The translations under genes were made by a program, and so were the position numbers. Positions 46,765 to 57,329 of a stretch of DNA of 64,000 bases are shown piece after piece; the first letter of the stretch is position 1, and the number at the start of each line of letters is the position of its first letter. The DNA comes from Thermosynechococcus sp. CL-1 (GTDB lineage: Bacteria > Cyanobacteriota > Cyanobacteriia > Thermosynechococcales > Thermosynechococcaceae). The stretch covers positions 1,118,001-1,182,000 of the forward strand of contig NZ_CP040671.1 in assembly GCF_008386235.1 (NCBI RefSeq), read 5' to 3'. The notes under the pieces were generated by a model, which was given only the letters and a program-made list of their open reading frames with translations, did no database searches and was not told where the DNA came from.

Positions 46765-47841
46765 CTAACTGGCCAGCAGTTCAATCGTCCCCCTACGATG
46801 TCCATTATGGACAAAGGTGTCGGCGAGAACGGTATCATAGACTGCTTCATACTCGCTCACCATCCGTTCAACACTGAACCGCTGCCAAACATAGTCTCGA
46901 CAGGCCATGCGATCCAGTTGCGGCACTTGGGCAACAGCCGCCACACATTCGTCAACGGAGTGACACAGAAAACCGGTTTTGCCGTGCTCAATCACTTCAG
47001 GCGCTGCCCCCTTGGCGATCGCTACCACTGGCGTACCGGCTGCCATGGACTCAATCATCACTAGGCCAAAGGGTTCCTGCCACGTAATCGGAAAGAGCAT
47101 GGCGATCGCTCCACCTAGGAGAGCATTCTTGGTTGGATGATCTGCTTCGCCGATAAATTGGATCAATTCACCATCAATGTGGGGTTCAATCAATTCCTTG
47201 AAGTAGTCGCGATCCACCCGATCCACTTTGCCGGCCATCCGCAGGGGGATGCCCACTCGCTTAGCAATTTCAATGGCATGGTGAGGGCCTTTTTCCGGGG
47301 AGAGCCGTCCCAAGAAGGCCAAATAGGGTGGATCGCTGGGCTGGGAATAGAAGTGATGGGTTTCCACGGCAATGGCGTTATAGACCGTGGCAATGTAGTT
47401 CAAATCCCGTAGTTGCCGCTGGGAATGGGAAATACTGACATAGTTTTGGTTGCGATATTGGCTGAAAATGCGCTCATTATCCGTCGTAAAGCGACCATGG
47501 AGCGTGTGAACAACGGGTGTTTTCACCAGACTGGCGTAGGGTAAAGCCGTATAGCCCACATGGGAATGGATGACATCAAATTCATTGGCACGACTAAAGA
47601 CTTCTCCCAGTTGCAGAGCTTCATAGACGGCATATTCCTGCACATTGGGATCGAGGCGAATGGCGTGGGGATAGGTAGAAACCAATTTGGCTTGGGTAAT
47701 GGAATCGCCACTGGCAAACAGCGTGACCTCGTGCCCTCGCTTGACTAACTCTTCTGTGAGCAGACTCACCACCAACTCCACACCCCCGTAGGCTGGCGGC
47801 GGTACCCGTTCCCACAGGGGAGCGATTTGAGCAATGCGCAT
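46765..47841 (-). CDS. GT4 family glycosyltransferase
   Basis: The protein has 358 residues from MRIAQIAPLWERVPPPAYGG; this start has GAGGAGG 5 bases upstream. It shows the GT4 pattern: YGGVELVVSLLTEELVKRGH, VIHSHVGYTALPYA, YLAFLGRLSPEKG and QEPFGLVMIESMAAGTPV. The acceptor is unknown, though polysaccharide or glycolipid synthesis is likely. It lies 59 bases upstream of the other GT4 gene on the same strand and could share its transcript. Confidence 0.85.
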   Translation of the reverse strand: MRIAQIAPLWERVPPPAYGGVELVVSLLTEELVKRGHEVTLFASGDSITQAKLVSTYPHAIRLDPNVQEYAVYEALQLGEVFSRANEFDVIHSHVGYTALPYASLVKTPVVHTLHGRFTTDNERIFSQYRNQNYVSISHSQRQLRDLNYIATVYNAIAVETHHFYSQPSDPPYLAFLGRLSPEKGPHHAIEIAKRVGIPLRMAGKVDRVDRDYFKELIEPHIDGELIQFIGEADHPTKNALLGGAIAMLFPITWQEPFGLVMIESMAAGTPVVAIAKGAAPEVIEHGKTGFLCHSVDECVAAVAQVPQLDRMACRDYVWQRFSVERMVSEYEAVYDTVLADTFVHNGHRRGTIELLAS

Positions 47842-48184
47842 ACAAGCCTCCTCGAACAATACGGTTGGTCACCGCTGCCTTGATGCTAATCGCGCGATTG
47901 ACTCAGCAGCATGGCTGCCTCAACGGTACGCAATCTCACTGAAAAAGACCAAGGGGGTAAATCCCTACCTGAAACTTCGGGAATCCGTACTATTATTTGT
48001 TATTGTCGCTACATTTTGGCAGTATAAATCAAGATATAATCTTGGGTTTGGCTTGAAGCTTTCGAGATAGAACTCACTTTTTCCAGTGCGAGAAAATGCT
48101 CTCGTCTAAACCCCCCACTGATCGCTATTCTATGAGCAGGTGCTGCCCCTTTCACGTTTTCTCAAATTTTAGTCGCAATCGTTC
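47842..48184. other. 343-bp divergent intergenic region
   Basis: It separates the minus-strand GT4 genes from the plus-strand permease. It contains an inverted repeat CAAGAT-ATA-ATCTTG at 48030-48044 that includes TATAAT, a -10-like element, and AT-rich sequence around 47990-48045. No GTA-N8-TAC NtcA site and no coding frame was found. Confidence 0.5.
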
Positions 48185-49037
48185 ATGGATATTCAACTGA
48201 TTCAACTCTTTGTTAACGGATTGGCGGTGGGCAGTATTATTGCCCTCGCAGCAGTGGGTTTGACGCTCACATTTGGGATTTTGCGCCTGCCCAATTTTGC
48301 CCACGGCGACTTTATGACGGCGGGAGCCTACCTAACGCTGGTGGCTAATGCAACAGGACTGGATATTTGGCTCTCAATGGCGATCGGTGGCTTGGGAACG
48401 GCAGGGTTGATGCTCCTGAGTGAGAAGCTCCTGTGGCAGCCGATGCGCGATCGCCGGGCAACTTCCACCACACTGATTATTATTTCCATTGGTCTGTCGT
48501 TTCTGCTGCGCAATGCTGTGATTCTCATCTGGGGCAGTGAAAACCAAACCTATCGGCTGCCAGTGATGCCTGCCCTTGATTTTTGGGGCGTGAAAATTAT
48601 TTACTCGAAGGTGATTGTCATGATTTTGGCGGTGGTGGCGATCGCCACTGTGCATTTGATCCTGCAACGCACCAAGGTGGGCAAAGCCATGCGAGCCGTA
48701 GCCGATGATCTCGACTTGGCGCGGGTTTCGGGGATTGATGTCGAGTGGGTGGTGCTGTGTACTTGGCTCTTGGCGGGGGTGCTCACGGGAGTGGCCGGGG
48801 GTCTCTATGGCCTGATTACCGCTGTGCGGCCAACGATGGGCTGGTTTTTGATCTTGCCCCTGTTTGCTAGTGTAATTCTCGGTGGCATTGGCAATCCCTA
48901 TGGGGCGATCGCTGGCGCCCTGATTATTGGCGTGGCTCAGGAGATGAGTACCCTGATGATTCCTTCTGAATACAAGCTGGCCGTTGCCCTAGTGATCATG
49001 ATGGCGGTGCTTTTAGTACGTCCCCAAGGGCTATTTC

Positions 49038-49054
<17 letters not shown>
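48185..49054 (+). CDS. livH: Branched-chain amino acid ABC permease, LivH type
   Basis: The 289-residue protein has about eight membrane segments. LivH features are GLTLTFGILRLPNFAHGDFM, the QR-rich linker and the conserved EAA-like loop AMRAVADDLDLARVSGIDVE. In cyanobacteria this permease class (such as NatD) belongs to a neutral amino acid uptake system. No ATPase, LivM-type permease or binding protein is in the window, so partners are encoded elsewhere. Its end overlaps the start of rfaE2. Confidence 0.85.
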
Positions 49055-50266
<1,212 letters not shown>

Positions 50267-50311
50267 AATGGGGGTAGCAACAAGCGTAGCAGCAGTGGTG
50301 AGGTGGCAGCG

Positions 50312-50707
50312 ATGAAAAAGAATATTCAGCGATTCATGGTGGCGATCGCCTTGATTATTGGCATCAGTGGCACAGTCATTCCACCCCAAGTCGTGGCTCA
50401 AACCAGTGGCGGCCTATTGACTGCTGAGCAAATGAAAAAACTCAATCTCAGTGTTGAGCAAAAACAGGCCGTACTGCGGCTAACCCTGCGCACCAACGAT
50501 CGCATCCTCAAGATCCTTGATCGCGACCAGCAGCGCATCTTTCGCAATGCCATCAAACAGGGGAAATCTACCGGTGAAGCCATGGACGCCGTTTCGTTGC
50601 GCCCTGATCAAAAGACACAACTCTCGAAGGTGATGCAGGATACCCGCGTCGAAATGCTGACAATTCTCACCCCTGAGCAAGTGAAGCAACTGCAAGGATC
50701 TCGCTAG
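50312..50707 (+). CDS. Secreted Spy/CpxP-like small protein
   Basis: The protein has 131 residues from ATG 50312 (MKKNIQRFMVAIALIIG, with GAGGTGG upstream). A signal peptide (cleavage near VVAQ) is followed by a helical, Gln/Lys-rich domain with LTAEQMKKLNLSVEQKQAV, SLRPDQKTQLSKVMQDTRVE and LTPEQVKQL. Repeated L-x-x-x-Q patterns resemble the LTxxQ motifs of the periplasmic chaperone family Spy/CpxP. The call is tentative. Confidence 0.6.
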   Translation: MKKNIQRFMVAIALIIGISGTVIPPQVVAQTSGGLLTAEQMKKLNLSVEQKQAVLRLTLRTNDRILKILDRDQQRIFRNAIKQGKSTGEAMDAVSLRPDQKTQLSKVMQDTRVEMLTILTPEQVKQLQGSR

Positions 50708-50711
50708 CGTT

Positions 50712-51330
50712 ATGAACGTTTTTGTCCTCTGTACCGGTCGCTGCGGTTCGGTCACGTTTGCCAAAGCTTGCACCTTCATCACCAATTTCAGCAGTGCCCA
50801 TGAGTCGCGGACATTCCTGCTCGGTGAGGCACGTTTGGCCTACCCCGATCGCCACATTGAATTTGGATAATCCCCTTTCTTAGTTTTTGGGACGACTCGA
50901 TCAAACCTATGGCGATCGCGCCTACTACGTTCACCTGCGGCGGGATGACCTCAGTGTTGCCCGCAGCTACCGCCAGCGCTATGGCCTCTGGATGATGAAA
51001 GCATACCGCGAGGGCATCTTGCTCCACTTGCCAGCCAATGCTGACCCCTTAGAGGTGTGTTTGGACGATTGCCATACGGTGAATAGCAACATTGAACTCT
51101 TTCTGCGGGACAAAACCCACAAAATGACGATTGATTTAGCGGACATTCAAACCGCTTTTCCTCAGTTTTGGGAATGGATTGGTGCTGAAGGGGATCTAGA
51201 GGCTGCCCCAGGTTGTTTTCAAACAAAGCATAATGCGGCTCACTTTATTCCAGCTACCGCCATTGATAGCCTAGTACGGTCAGTGCGACGGCTCCTACCT
51301 CAGCCGCCCATTCAAAACACCTTAAAGTAG
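50712..51330 (+). pseudogene. Sulfotransferase-like protein, broken by frameshift and nonsense
   Basis: The first frame starts at ATG 50712 (MNVFVLCTGRCGSVTFAKAC, the P-loop-like TGRCGS of sulfotransferase-fold proteins) and reaches TAA at 50868. The second frame, open from 50887 to 51330, continues with GRLDQTYGDRAYYVHLRRDD and RQRYGLWMMKAYREGIL. Two lesions separate them. One base too many lies around 50862-50866 (a single deletion lets HIE continue as DNPLS). An in-frame TAG at 50881-50883 sits where a Trp codon TGG would give DNPLSWFLGRLDQ. With both repaired, the gene would encode about 205 residues. The likely function was sulfuryl transfer or an unknown P-loop activity. Confidence 0.85.
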
Positions 51331-51624
51331 AAAATCCTCGGCTGGCTGCTGCGGGACTACAATCGGTAAAACCTGTTCGAGATTGCCATCGGGACGGGCA
51401 ATAATCTGATGGGAAATGACCTCGTGGCCACTGAGCGATCGCGCTGCTCGAACTGCTGCATTCACGTCCGCCACCTCTCCCCGAATCACCACTGTCCAAT
51501 AGCCCGCACCAATCCCCTCACAACTGACAAGGGTAACCTGAGCCGCTTTGACCAAGGTATCGGACACAGCAAGGGCTGCCGGGTACCCCAAGACCTGCAC
51601 CATGCCCACCGCTTCTGCTGCCAT
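51322..51624 (-). CDS. Single BMC-domain carboxysome shell protein (CcmK-like)
   Basis: The protein has 100 residues from the ATG MAAEAVGMVQVLGYP, with GGGGG 8 bases upstream; two further upstream ATGs exist at 51630 and 51651. The BMC fold is clear: AVGMVQVLGYPAALAVSDTL, VTLVSCEGIGAGYWTVVIRG and ISHQIIARPDGNLEQVLPI. BMC hexamers form the icosahedral shell of the carboxysome. The pore segment is CEGIGAGYW, where CcmK1/2 usually have YEKIGSGRV, so the central-pore residues differ. It is a lone gene, not part of a ccm operon. Confidence 0.85.
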   Translation of the reverse strand: MAAEAVGMVQVLGYPAALAVSDTLVKAAQVTLVSCEGIGAGYWTVVIRGEVADVNAAVRAARSLSGHEVISHQIIARPDGNLEQVLPIVVPQQPAEDFLL

Positions 51625-51720
51625 TGCCATTCCCCCTTCCACGTCTCCCATATTTTAGAAAAGGGCTGTGCTTAAGCTAAAGAAAGAGTGACCTAGTTTC
51701 CTAAAGGTGGAGTAGATTCG

Positions 51721-52899
51721 ATGCAGACCATAGGGGCGATCGTTGAGCTAGAGGCGGCTCTTGCCAACAATGGCATTTCTGCCCAACAAGCCCTCACCCT
51801 TTTGACAGCCGCTCTTCCCTTAGCCGCAAGCAGTGATCCTCAAGAACCATTGCCCCCCCTCCTCAGGGCACTACAAACCGCGAGCGATCGCCTGCGCCAA
51901 CAACAGGTAGGCGACACCGTCACCTATGTGATTAACCGCAACATCAACTTCACGAATATCTGCGAGCAACACTGTGCTTTCTGTGCCTTTCGTCGCGATG
52001 CCACCGCTGCCGATGCCTACTGGCTCGACATTGACACGATCCTGAGCAAAGTGGCTGATGCAGTTGCCCAAGGGGCGACGGAAATCTGTATGCAGGGCGG
52101 ACTCAATCCAGCCGCTAAAGAATGCGGCTCTAGTTTGCGCTATTACCAATGCCTCGTGCGGGACATTAAAACGGCCTTTCCTGAAATCCATCTCCACGCC
52201 TTTTCGCCCCAAGAAATTCAATTCATTGCCCGTGAGGATGGCCTCTCCTATGCCCAAGTGATTGATGTTCTGCATCAGAGTGGGGTGGACTCCATGCCGG
52301 GTACTGCCGCTGAGGTGTTAGTAGATCGAGTGCGCTCAAAAATCTGTCCTGAGAAAATGAACACCGCGACATGGCTAGAGATTGTGGAAACCGCCCATCG
52401 TTTGGGGGTATGGACGACCAGCACCATGCTCTGCGGCCACATTGAAACCCCAGCCGATCAGGTGGCTCACCTACAACACCTACAGCAACTTCAGCAAAAG
52501 GCCTTAGAACACGACTATCCCGCGCAAATTACCGAGTTTATTCTGCTGCCCTACGTGGGGGAACTTGCCCCCAAGGCAATGCGACAATGGGTAGGACACC
52601 CGCAACCGCAGTTATTACCCACACTTGTCCTCACGGCAGTGGCGCGGTTGTTTTTAGGGCGATGGATTCCGAACCACCAGCCTAGTTGGGTCAAACTGGG
52701 TCTTGAGGGGGCAACCATGGCTCTGAATTGGGGCTGTAATGATTTGGGGGGAACGCTGATGGAAGAACACATTACCTCAGTGGCTGGAGCGCAGGGGGGC
52801 ACGGGCGTTAGTCCAGCAGATCTGGTGGCCGCAATTTGCTCCTTAGGGCGAACCCCATGTCAGCGCACCACACTTTACCATCCCGTTGGAGAGTTGTGA
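51721..52899 (+). CDS. cofH: FO synthase subunit 2 (CofH)
   Basis: The 392-residue radical-SAM protein has the CX3CX2C motif in [17 protein letters not shown] and [12 protein letters not shown]. CofH, with CofG, makes the deazaflavin FO (8-HDF), the antenna of cyanobacterial DNA photolyases. It starts with GGTGGAG 9 bases upstream. No cofG is in this window. Its stop overlaps the start of the next gene (TGATG), so the two are coupled. Confidence 0.92.
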   Translation: MQTIGAIVELEAALANNGISAQQALTLLTAALPLAASSDPQEPLPPLLRALQTASDRLRQQQVGDTVTYVINRNINFTNICEQHCAFCAFRRDATAADAYWLDIDTILSKVADAVAQGATEICMQGGLNPAAKECGSSLRYYQCLVRDIKTAFPEIHLHAFSPQEIQFIAREDGLSYAQVIDVLHQSGVDSMPGTAAEVLVDRVRSKICPEKMNTATWLEIVETAHRLGVWTTSTMLCGHIETPADQVAHLQHLQQLQQKALEHDYPAQITEFILLPYVGELAPKAMRQWVGHPQPQLLPTLVLTAVARLFLGRWIPNHQPSWVKLGLEGATMALNWGCNDLGGTLMEEHITSVAGAQGGTGVSPADLVAAICSLGRTPCQRTTLYHPVGEL

Positions 52900-54500
52900 T
52901 GACCACGGAATCTCAGCCTTCAGTTCAGTCTCCCCGTCGGTTCCGCCCTTGGCTAGTGGGTGGTGTTGCCGTGGTTATTGTCGGGGCAGCCGCCGCTGCG
53001 GGGGTCTTCCTGTGGCAACGGTTTAGTCAACGTCCGATCGCGCCCGGAATGGCGATCGCCCCCAATAGTGCCCTATTGACCCTCACCTTACCCACGGATC
53101 CCAAGCCTTGGGAAGCCCTTGCCAAAAGTGGCCTGTTACAAGCCCAACCCTGGTTGAACCCCAGCTATGATCCGCTCTCGCCAGAGGGGATGAATCTAGC
53201 GCAACTGGATTACCTCAAGGATGTGCGCCCCTTTATTGGTGACCAAGCCACAGTGGTCTTGTTGCCCATTACCCCAGAGTCCGTCAGAGAATCGCCGGTG
53301 CCGCCCCACGTTTGGATTGTGCCGACCCTAAATGTACCGATGGGGGAGCAACTGCTGCAAAGCGTCATTGGCGAGCCGATCACAGAAATCAACGGCGTGA
53401 AAATCTTCAAGGCCAAGGGGATTCTCCCTGACCCCGATAGCGGTGCGATCGCCCTTGTTGCGCATGAGAATCAGGCCTACATCATTTGGAGTCAGCACCA
53501 GAGCGCCCTGCAACAAGTCATTGCCACCGCCCAAGCCAACAACGGCATTGGCAGCCAGCCCACCTATCAACAGGCAGTGAAAGGGTTATCGGATCATCGC
53601 CCTTTGGTGGAACTCTATTTGAACCTACCCGCCTTTTTAGCCAGTCAGATGGCCGCCCCTGAAGGAAGTCTGCCTGAACCCCCGCGGGAACTGCAAGGGA
53701 TGGTGCTCACCGCAGACATGACCCCTGAGCAAATCGAATTGGAGGCGGTGACTTGGCGCCCTGAGCAGAATCAAGCCTTGGTCAGTGAAGGTCAAAGCCG
53801 TGAACTTAGTCGTCTTGTGCCTGAAACGACCCTTGCTTTTTACGGTACAGGCTCCTTTAAGAATTTATGGCAGAATACCCCCGCCTCAGTGAAAGAGACG
53901 ATCGCCAGCACGGTTAAAGATCTCACTGGCCTCGATTGGCAACAGGCCTTTGTGCCTTGGATGGATGGCGAATTTGCTGCTGCCTTTGTGCCCGTTCCCG
54001 CCCTAGGCAATGCCCCTAGTTTGCTCTTTCTCAGTCAGACCAGTGATCGCCCCCAAGCCAGTCAAACCCTGAGCCAGCTCGATAGCCAAATTCGCGATCG
54101 CCTGCGGTGGCAAGTACAACAAACGGCAACAGAACCGCAACCGATCACCACTTGGCGTATTCCCCCAGGTTTGCCGGTGGGGCAGCATGGTTGGCTGAAT
54201 GACCAGACCCTCTTTTTGGGACTCGGCCCTTTGACGGATATGAGTACCCGCCCTGAGCGCTCCCTTGCCGACTCTCCCCTCTATCGTGCGGTGCTGCCCC
54301 AGCCCAAGGACACGCAGTTCTACCTGAATTTGAGTCACCTTGGGTCACTGCAAAATAACTTGCTCTTGCCTGAACTAGCACCTGAAGTGGCGCGATCGCT
54401 CCAACCCTTTGCTGCTCTAGGCATCACCAGTCAGGTGCGGGATAATCGGTTTACCCACTACATCGCTCGAATCCGCCTAAAACCCCTCTCACCACCGTAG
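52899..54500 (+). CDS. DUF3352 membrane-anchored protein
   Basis: The protein has 533 residues from the ATG at 52899, which overlaps the cofH stop; the open frame to 52836 is rejected because it lies within cofH. A single membrane segment (PWLVGGVAVVIVGAAAAAGVFLW) near residue 25 anchors it. The remaining extracytoplasmic part belongs to DUF3352 (SALLTLTLPTDPKPWEALAK, LSDHRPLVELYLNLPAF). Its function is unknown. Confidence 0.82.
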   Translation: MTTESQPSVQSPRRFRPWLVGGVAVVIVGAAAAAGVFLWQRFSQRPIAPGMAIAPNSALLTLTLPTDPKPWEALAKSGLLQAQPWLNPSYDPLSPEGMNLAQLDYLKDVRPFIGDQATVVLLPITPESVRESPVPPHVWIVPTLNVPMGEQLLQSVIGEPITEINGVKIFKAKGILPDPDSGAIALVAHENQAYIIWSQHQSALQQVIATAQANNGIGSQPTYQQAVKGLSDHRPLVELYLNLPAFLASQMAAPEGSLPEPPRELQGMVLTADMTPEQIELEAVTWRPEQNQALVSEGQSRELSRLVPETTLAFYGTGSFKNLWQNTPASVKETIASTVKDLTGLDWQQAFVPWMDGEFAAAFVPVPALGNAPSLLFLSQTSDRPQASQTLSQLDSQIRDRLRWQVQQTATEPQPITTWRIPPGLPVGQHGWLNDQTLFLGLGPLTDMSTRPERSLADSPLYRAVLPQPKDTQFYLNLSHLGSLQNNLLLPELAPEVARSLQPFAALGITSQVRDNRFTHYIARIRLKPLSPP

Positions 54501-54570
54501 GTTCAGCCAAAACTGGGGGAACCCTAAAACTAGACGCAGATTTGCTACTGAAGGACGTGACTGAATTACT

Positions 54571-55500
54571 GTGGAACCAGATGCTCTACTGAAACAATAT
54601 AGCGTGGGCGATCGCGACTTTGCGGGGGTACGGTTGCGCCGCGCTAACCTGAGTCGGTATATTTTGACGGGCATTGACCTTTCCCGTGCCGATCTCACCG
54701 ATGCTGCCCTACAAAGTACCAACCTGCAAGGGGCTGATTTGCGGGGAGCCATTCTTACGGGCGTCAATCTCAGTCAGGCGGATTTGCGGGGGGCGGATCT
54801 GCGGGGTGTGATTTTAATTAGCGCCGATCTGCGCTGGGTGTCGTTGCGCAAGGCCAACCTAACGGGGGCGGATCTCAGCCGTGCCAACCTTGCCAATGCC
54901 GACCTCAGTGAAGCCAACCTCACCGGTGCCCAACTGAGTGAAGCCATTTTGCGGGATGCCAACCTGACGCTCACGGATCTCACCCTTGCTGAGCTAGAAC
55001 GTGCCAACCTCACCCGTGCCAACTTAACGGAAGCCTACCTGCGGGGCGCTGATTTGGCAGATGCCGTCTTGCGAGAAAGTCAACTGGTGCAGGCCAATTT
55101 ACGCGGTGCCAATCTCAGTGCCACCAATTTGTACCAAGCCAATTTAGAGCGAGCCGTCCTGATTGGAGCCAATCTGCGCCGTGCTCACCTTGAGGAAGCT
55201 TATCTGCGGGAAGTGGCCTTCAAAGAAGCCAACTTGCGCCATGCCTGTTTGGACAAAGCCAACCTTGTGGGTGCCGATTTACGGGGAGTGAGCCTTGCCC
55301 AAGCACTGTTGCGGGGCGCCAATCTCAGCTCTGCCATTCTCATTGGGGCGAATTTAATGGGAGCCAATCTCAGTGGTGCCGATCTGCGGGGAGCCAATCT
55401 CATTGAAGCGATTCTTACCGGTGCCAGCCTCAATGGCGTTGATCTCAGTGCTGTGGATATGAGCGAGGCGATTTTGCCGGATGGCTATCTCTCGGAATAG
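54571..55500 (+). CDS. Pentapeptide repeat protein
   Basis: The protein has 309 residues from a GTG (VEPDALLKQYSVGDRDFAGV). Almost the entire length is A(D/N)LXX pentapeptides (for example RADLTDAALQSTNLQGADLR), forming a right-handed quadrilateral beta-helix. The function of such proteins is usually unknown; some bind DNA gyrase. A second example is at 62248-63240. It is followed by leuB with a 57-bp gap. Confidence 0.9.
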   Translation: MEPDALLKQYSVGDRDFAGVRLRRANLSRYILTGIDLSRADLTDAALQSTNLQGADLRGAILTGVNLSQADLRGADLRGVILISADLRWVSLRKANLTGADLSRANLANADLSEANLTGAQLSEAILRDANLTLTDLTLAELERANLTRANLTEAYLRGADLADAVLRESQLVQANLRGANLSATNLYQANLERAVLIGANLRRAHLEEAYLREVAFKEANLRHACLDKANLVGADLRGVSLAQALLRGANLSSAILIGANLMGANLSGADLRGANLIEAILTGASLNGVDLSAVDMSEAILPDGYLSE

Positions 55501-55557
55501 CCTCAAGGGAAGACCGCTGCTGGTGTAGATTAGAAGATCGGTGATTTTGAGACAGGC

Positions 55558-56643
55558 ATGGCAACCACGTATCGCATTGCTGTTTTGGCCGGGGATGGTA
55601 TTGGTCCAGAAATTACGGCTGTTGCCCTCGATGTGTTACAGGCGATCGCCCCTCGCTTTGAATTGGCCTTTGACTTTATTCCTGCCCTTGTGGGCGGCTC
55701 TGCCATTGATGCTGTGGGGGAACCCTTGCCAGCAGCAACGCTGGAAACCTGTCGGCAAAGTGATGCCGTGCTTTTAGCCGCCATTGGCGGAACGCAGTGG
55801 GATAGCTTACCCCGTCATCTGCGCCCGGAGACGGGATTACTTGCCCTTCGCGCTGGTCTGGGTTTATTTGCTAACTTACGCCCCGCCAAGATTTTTCCGC
55901 AACTGCTCCATGCCTCGTCCCTCAAGCCGGAAGTGATTGCCGGCGTGGATCTCATGGTGGTGCGCGAACTGACTGGCGGCATTTACTTTGGTCAACCGCG
56001 CGGTATTTTCACCACGGAAACGGGTGAGCAGCGGGGGGTGAATACGATGGCCTACACCGCCACGGAAATTGACCGCATTGGCCGCGTGGCCTTTGAAACG
56101 GCTCGCAAACGGCAGGGCAAACTCTGCTCCGTGGATAAAGCTAATGTCCTTGAAGTCTCCCAACTGTGGCGCGATCGCCTGACTGCGCTTAGCGCTGAAT
56201 ATCCCGATGTGGAACTCACCCACCTCTATGTGGACAATGCCGCAATGCAACTGGTGCGCGCCCCGAAACAGTTTGACACGATTGTCACCAGTAACCTATT
56301 TGGCGATATTCTCTCCGATATTGCTGCCATGCTCACCGGCAGTATTGGTATGCTCCCCTCCGCTAGCCTAGGGGAATCCGGGCCGGGTCTGTTTGAACCG
56401 GTTCATGGCTCGGCGCCCGACATTGCCGGCCAAGACAAAGCGAATCCCTTGGCAATGGTGCTCAGTGCGGCCATGATGCTGCGTTATCGCCTCAACCAAC
56501 CAGCAGCAGCGCAAGCGATCGAAGAAGCGATTACTGCTGTTTTAGATCAAGGCTACCGCACTGGCGATTTAATGGCTGAGGGCTGTACGCTGGTGGGCTG
56601 TCGCGAAATGGGCAACCTCTTGATTAAAGAATTATCCCAATAG
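55558..56643 (+). CDS. leuB: 3-isopropylmalate dehydrogenase
   Basis: The 361-residue protein has [16 protein letters not shown], the substrate region ([14 protein letters not shown]), the metal-site [17 protein letters not shown] and NLFGDILSD, then [14 protein letters not shown]. It oxidatively decarboxylates 3-isopropylmalate in leucine synthesis. It appears as a single gene in this window. Confidence 0.96.
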   Translation: MATTYRIAVLAGDGIGPEITAVALDVLQAIAPRFELAFDFIPALVGGSAIDAVGEPLPAATLETCRQSDAVLLAAIGGTQWDSLPRHLRPETGLLALRAGLGLFANLRPAKIFPQLLHASSLKPEVIAGVDLMVVRELTGGIYFGQPRGIFTTETGEQRGVNTMAYTATEIDRIGRVAFETARKRQGKLCSVDKANVLEVSQLWRDRLTALSAEYPDVELTHLYVDNAAMQLVRAPKQFDTIVTSNLFGDILSDIAAMLTGSIGMLPSASLGESGPGLFEPVHGSAPDIAGQDKANPLAMVLSAAMMLRYRLNQPAAAQAIEEAITAVLDQGYRTGDLMAEGCTLVGCREMGNLLIKELSQ

Positions 56644-56757
56644 GCTCCTACTCCTCTGCTAGTAATCTTCAACTACTAACCCCTAGCTATTGCTCCCCTC
56701 ACATTTCCCACCTTCTTTGATTGGCGAGTGCCTCTGCTAGCATGTTAGGAGCTTTTG

Positions 56758-57300
56758 GTGATCTTGGTAATGCGAAGATTATCCCAACTGGAGAGGCTTG
56801 TTGAGCCTTTTCTCTGGTATTTCCGTCTTTTTGTCATTATTCCCGTCATTTTTAGCCTACTCAGTACCTTTGCTCTATTTATTCTCGGCAGTCATGAAAT
56901 TCTTCTGGGGCTGGGCATCCAATTTCGCAATTATGGGGATTCGACAATTTATATCAAAACCCTTGGCTACATCATCACGGGTATTGATTTGTATTTAATT
57001 GGCATTATTTTGTTGCTGTTTGCCCTCGGTATCTATGAACTGTTTATTTCTAAAATTGATGCGGGTCTGGCTCGCGATCGCGCCACTGATGTTTCCCTGA
57101 TGCAGGCTCAAAGTTTAGATCAGCTTAAGGATAAACTGCTAAAAACAATCGTCATGGCTCTGGTGGTGACTTTCTTTAAGCAACTGATTGCCTTCAATGT
57201 CAAAACGCCCCTTGACTTACTATATCTGGCCACCGCAATTCTGATTATTGCCATCAGCACCTACTTGATGTACCGCGTCAGTTCAGAAGCCCATCACTAG
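56758..57300 (+). CDS. YqhA/UPF0114 family membrane protein
   Basis: The protein has about 180 residues. The start is GTG 56758, with AGGAG 6 bases before it; an ATG at 56770 is a possible alternative. It has four hydrophobic segments (WYFRLFVIIPVIFSLLSTFAL, YIITGIDLYLIGIILLLFALG, VMALVVTFFKQLIAF and YLATAILIIAISTYLMYR) and the ISKIDAGLARD loop of the UPF0114/YqhA family. Its role is unknown. Confidence 0.82.
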   Translation: MILVMRRLSQLERLVEPFLWYFRLFVIIPVIFSLLSTFALFILGSHEILLGLGIQFRNYGDSTIYIKTLGYIITGIDLYLIGIILLLFALGIYELFISKIDAGLARDRATDVSLMQAQSLDQLKDKLLKTIVMALVVTFFKQLIAFNVKTPLDLLYLATAILIIAISTYLMYRVSSEAHH

Positions 57301-57329
57301 ATGCTTAGGGTCTCCAAGAAATGGTGTTT

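Noticed and set aside
54571-55500. Repeated sequences that could be mistaken for a CRISPR array
   Set aside because: The repetition is in-frame A(D/N)LXX pentapeptides in a protein, without constant repeats and unique spacers.
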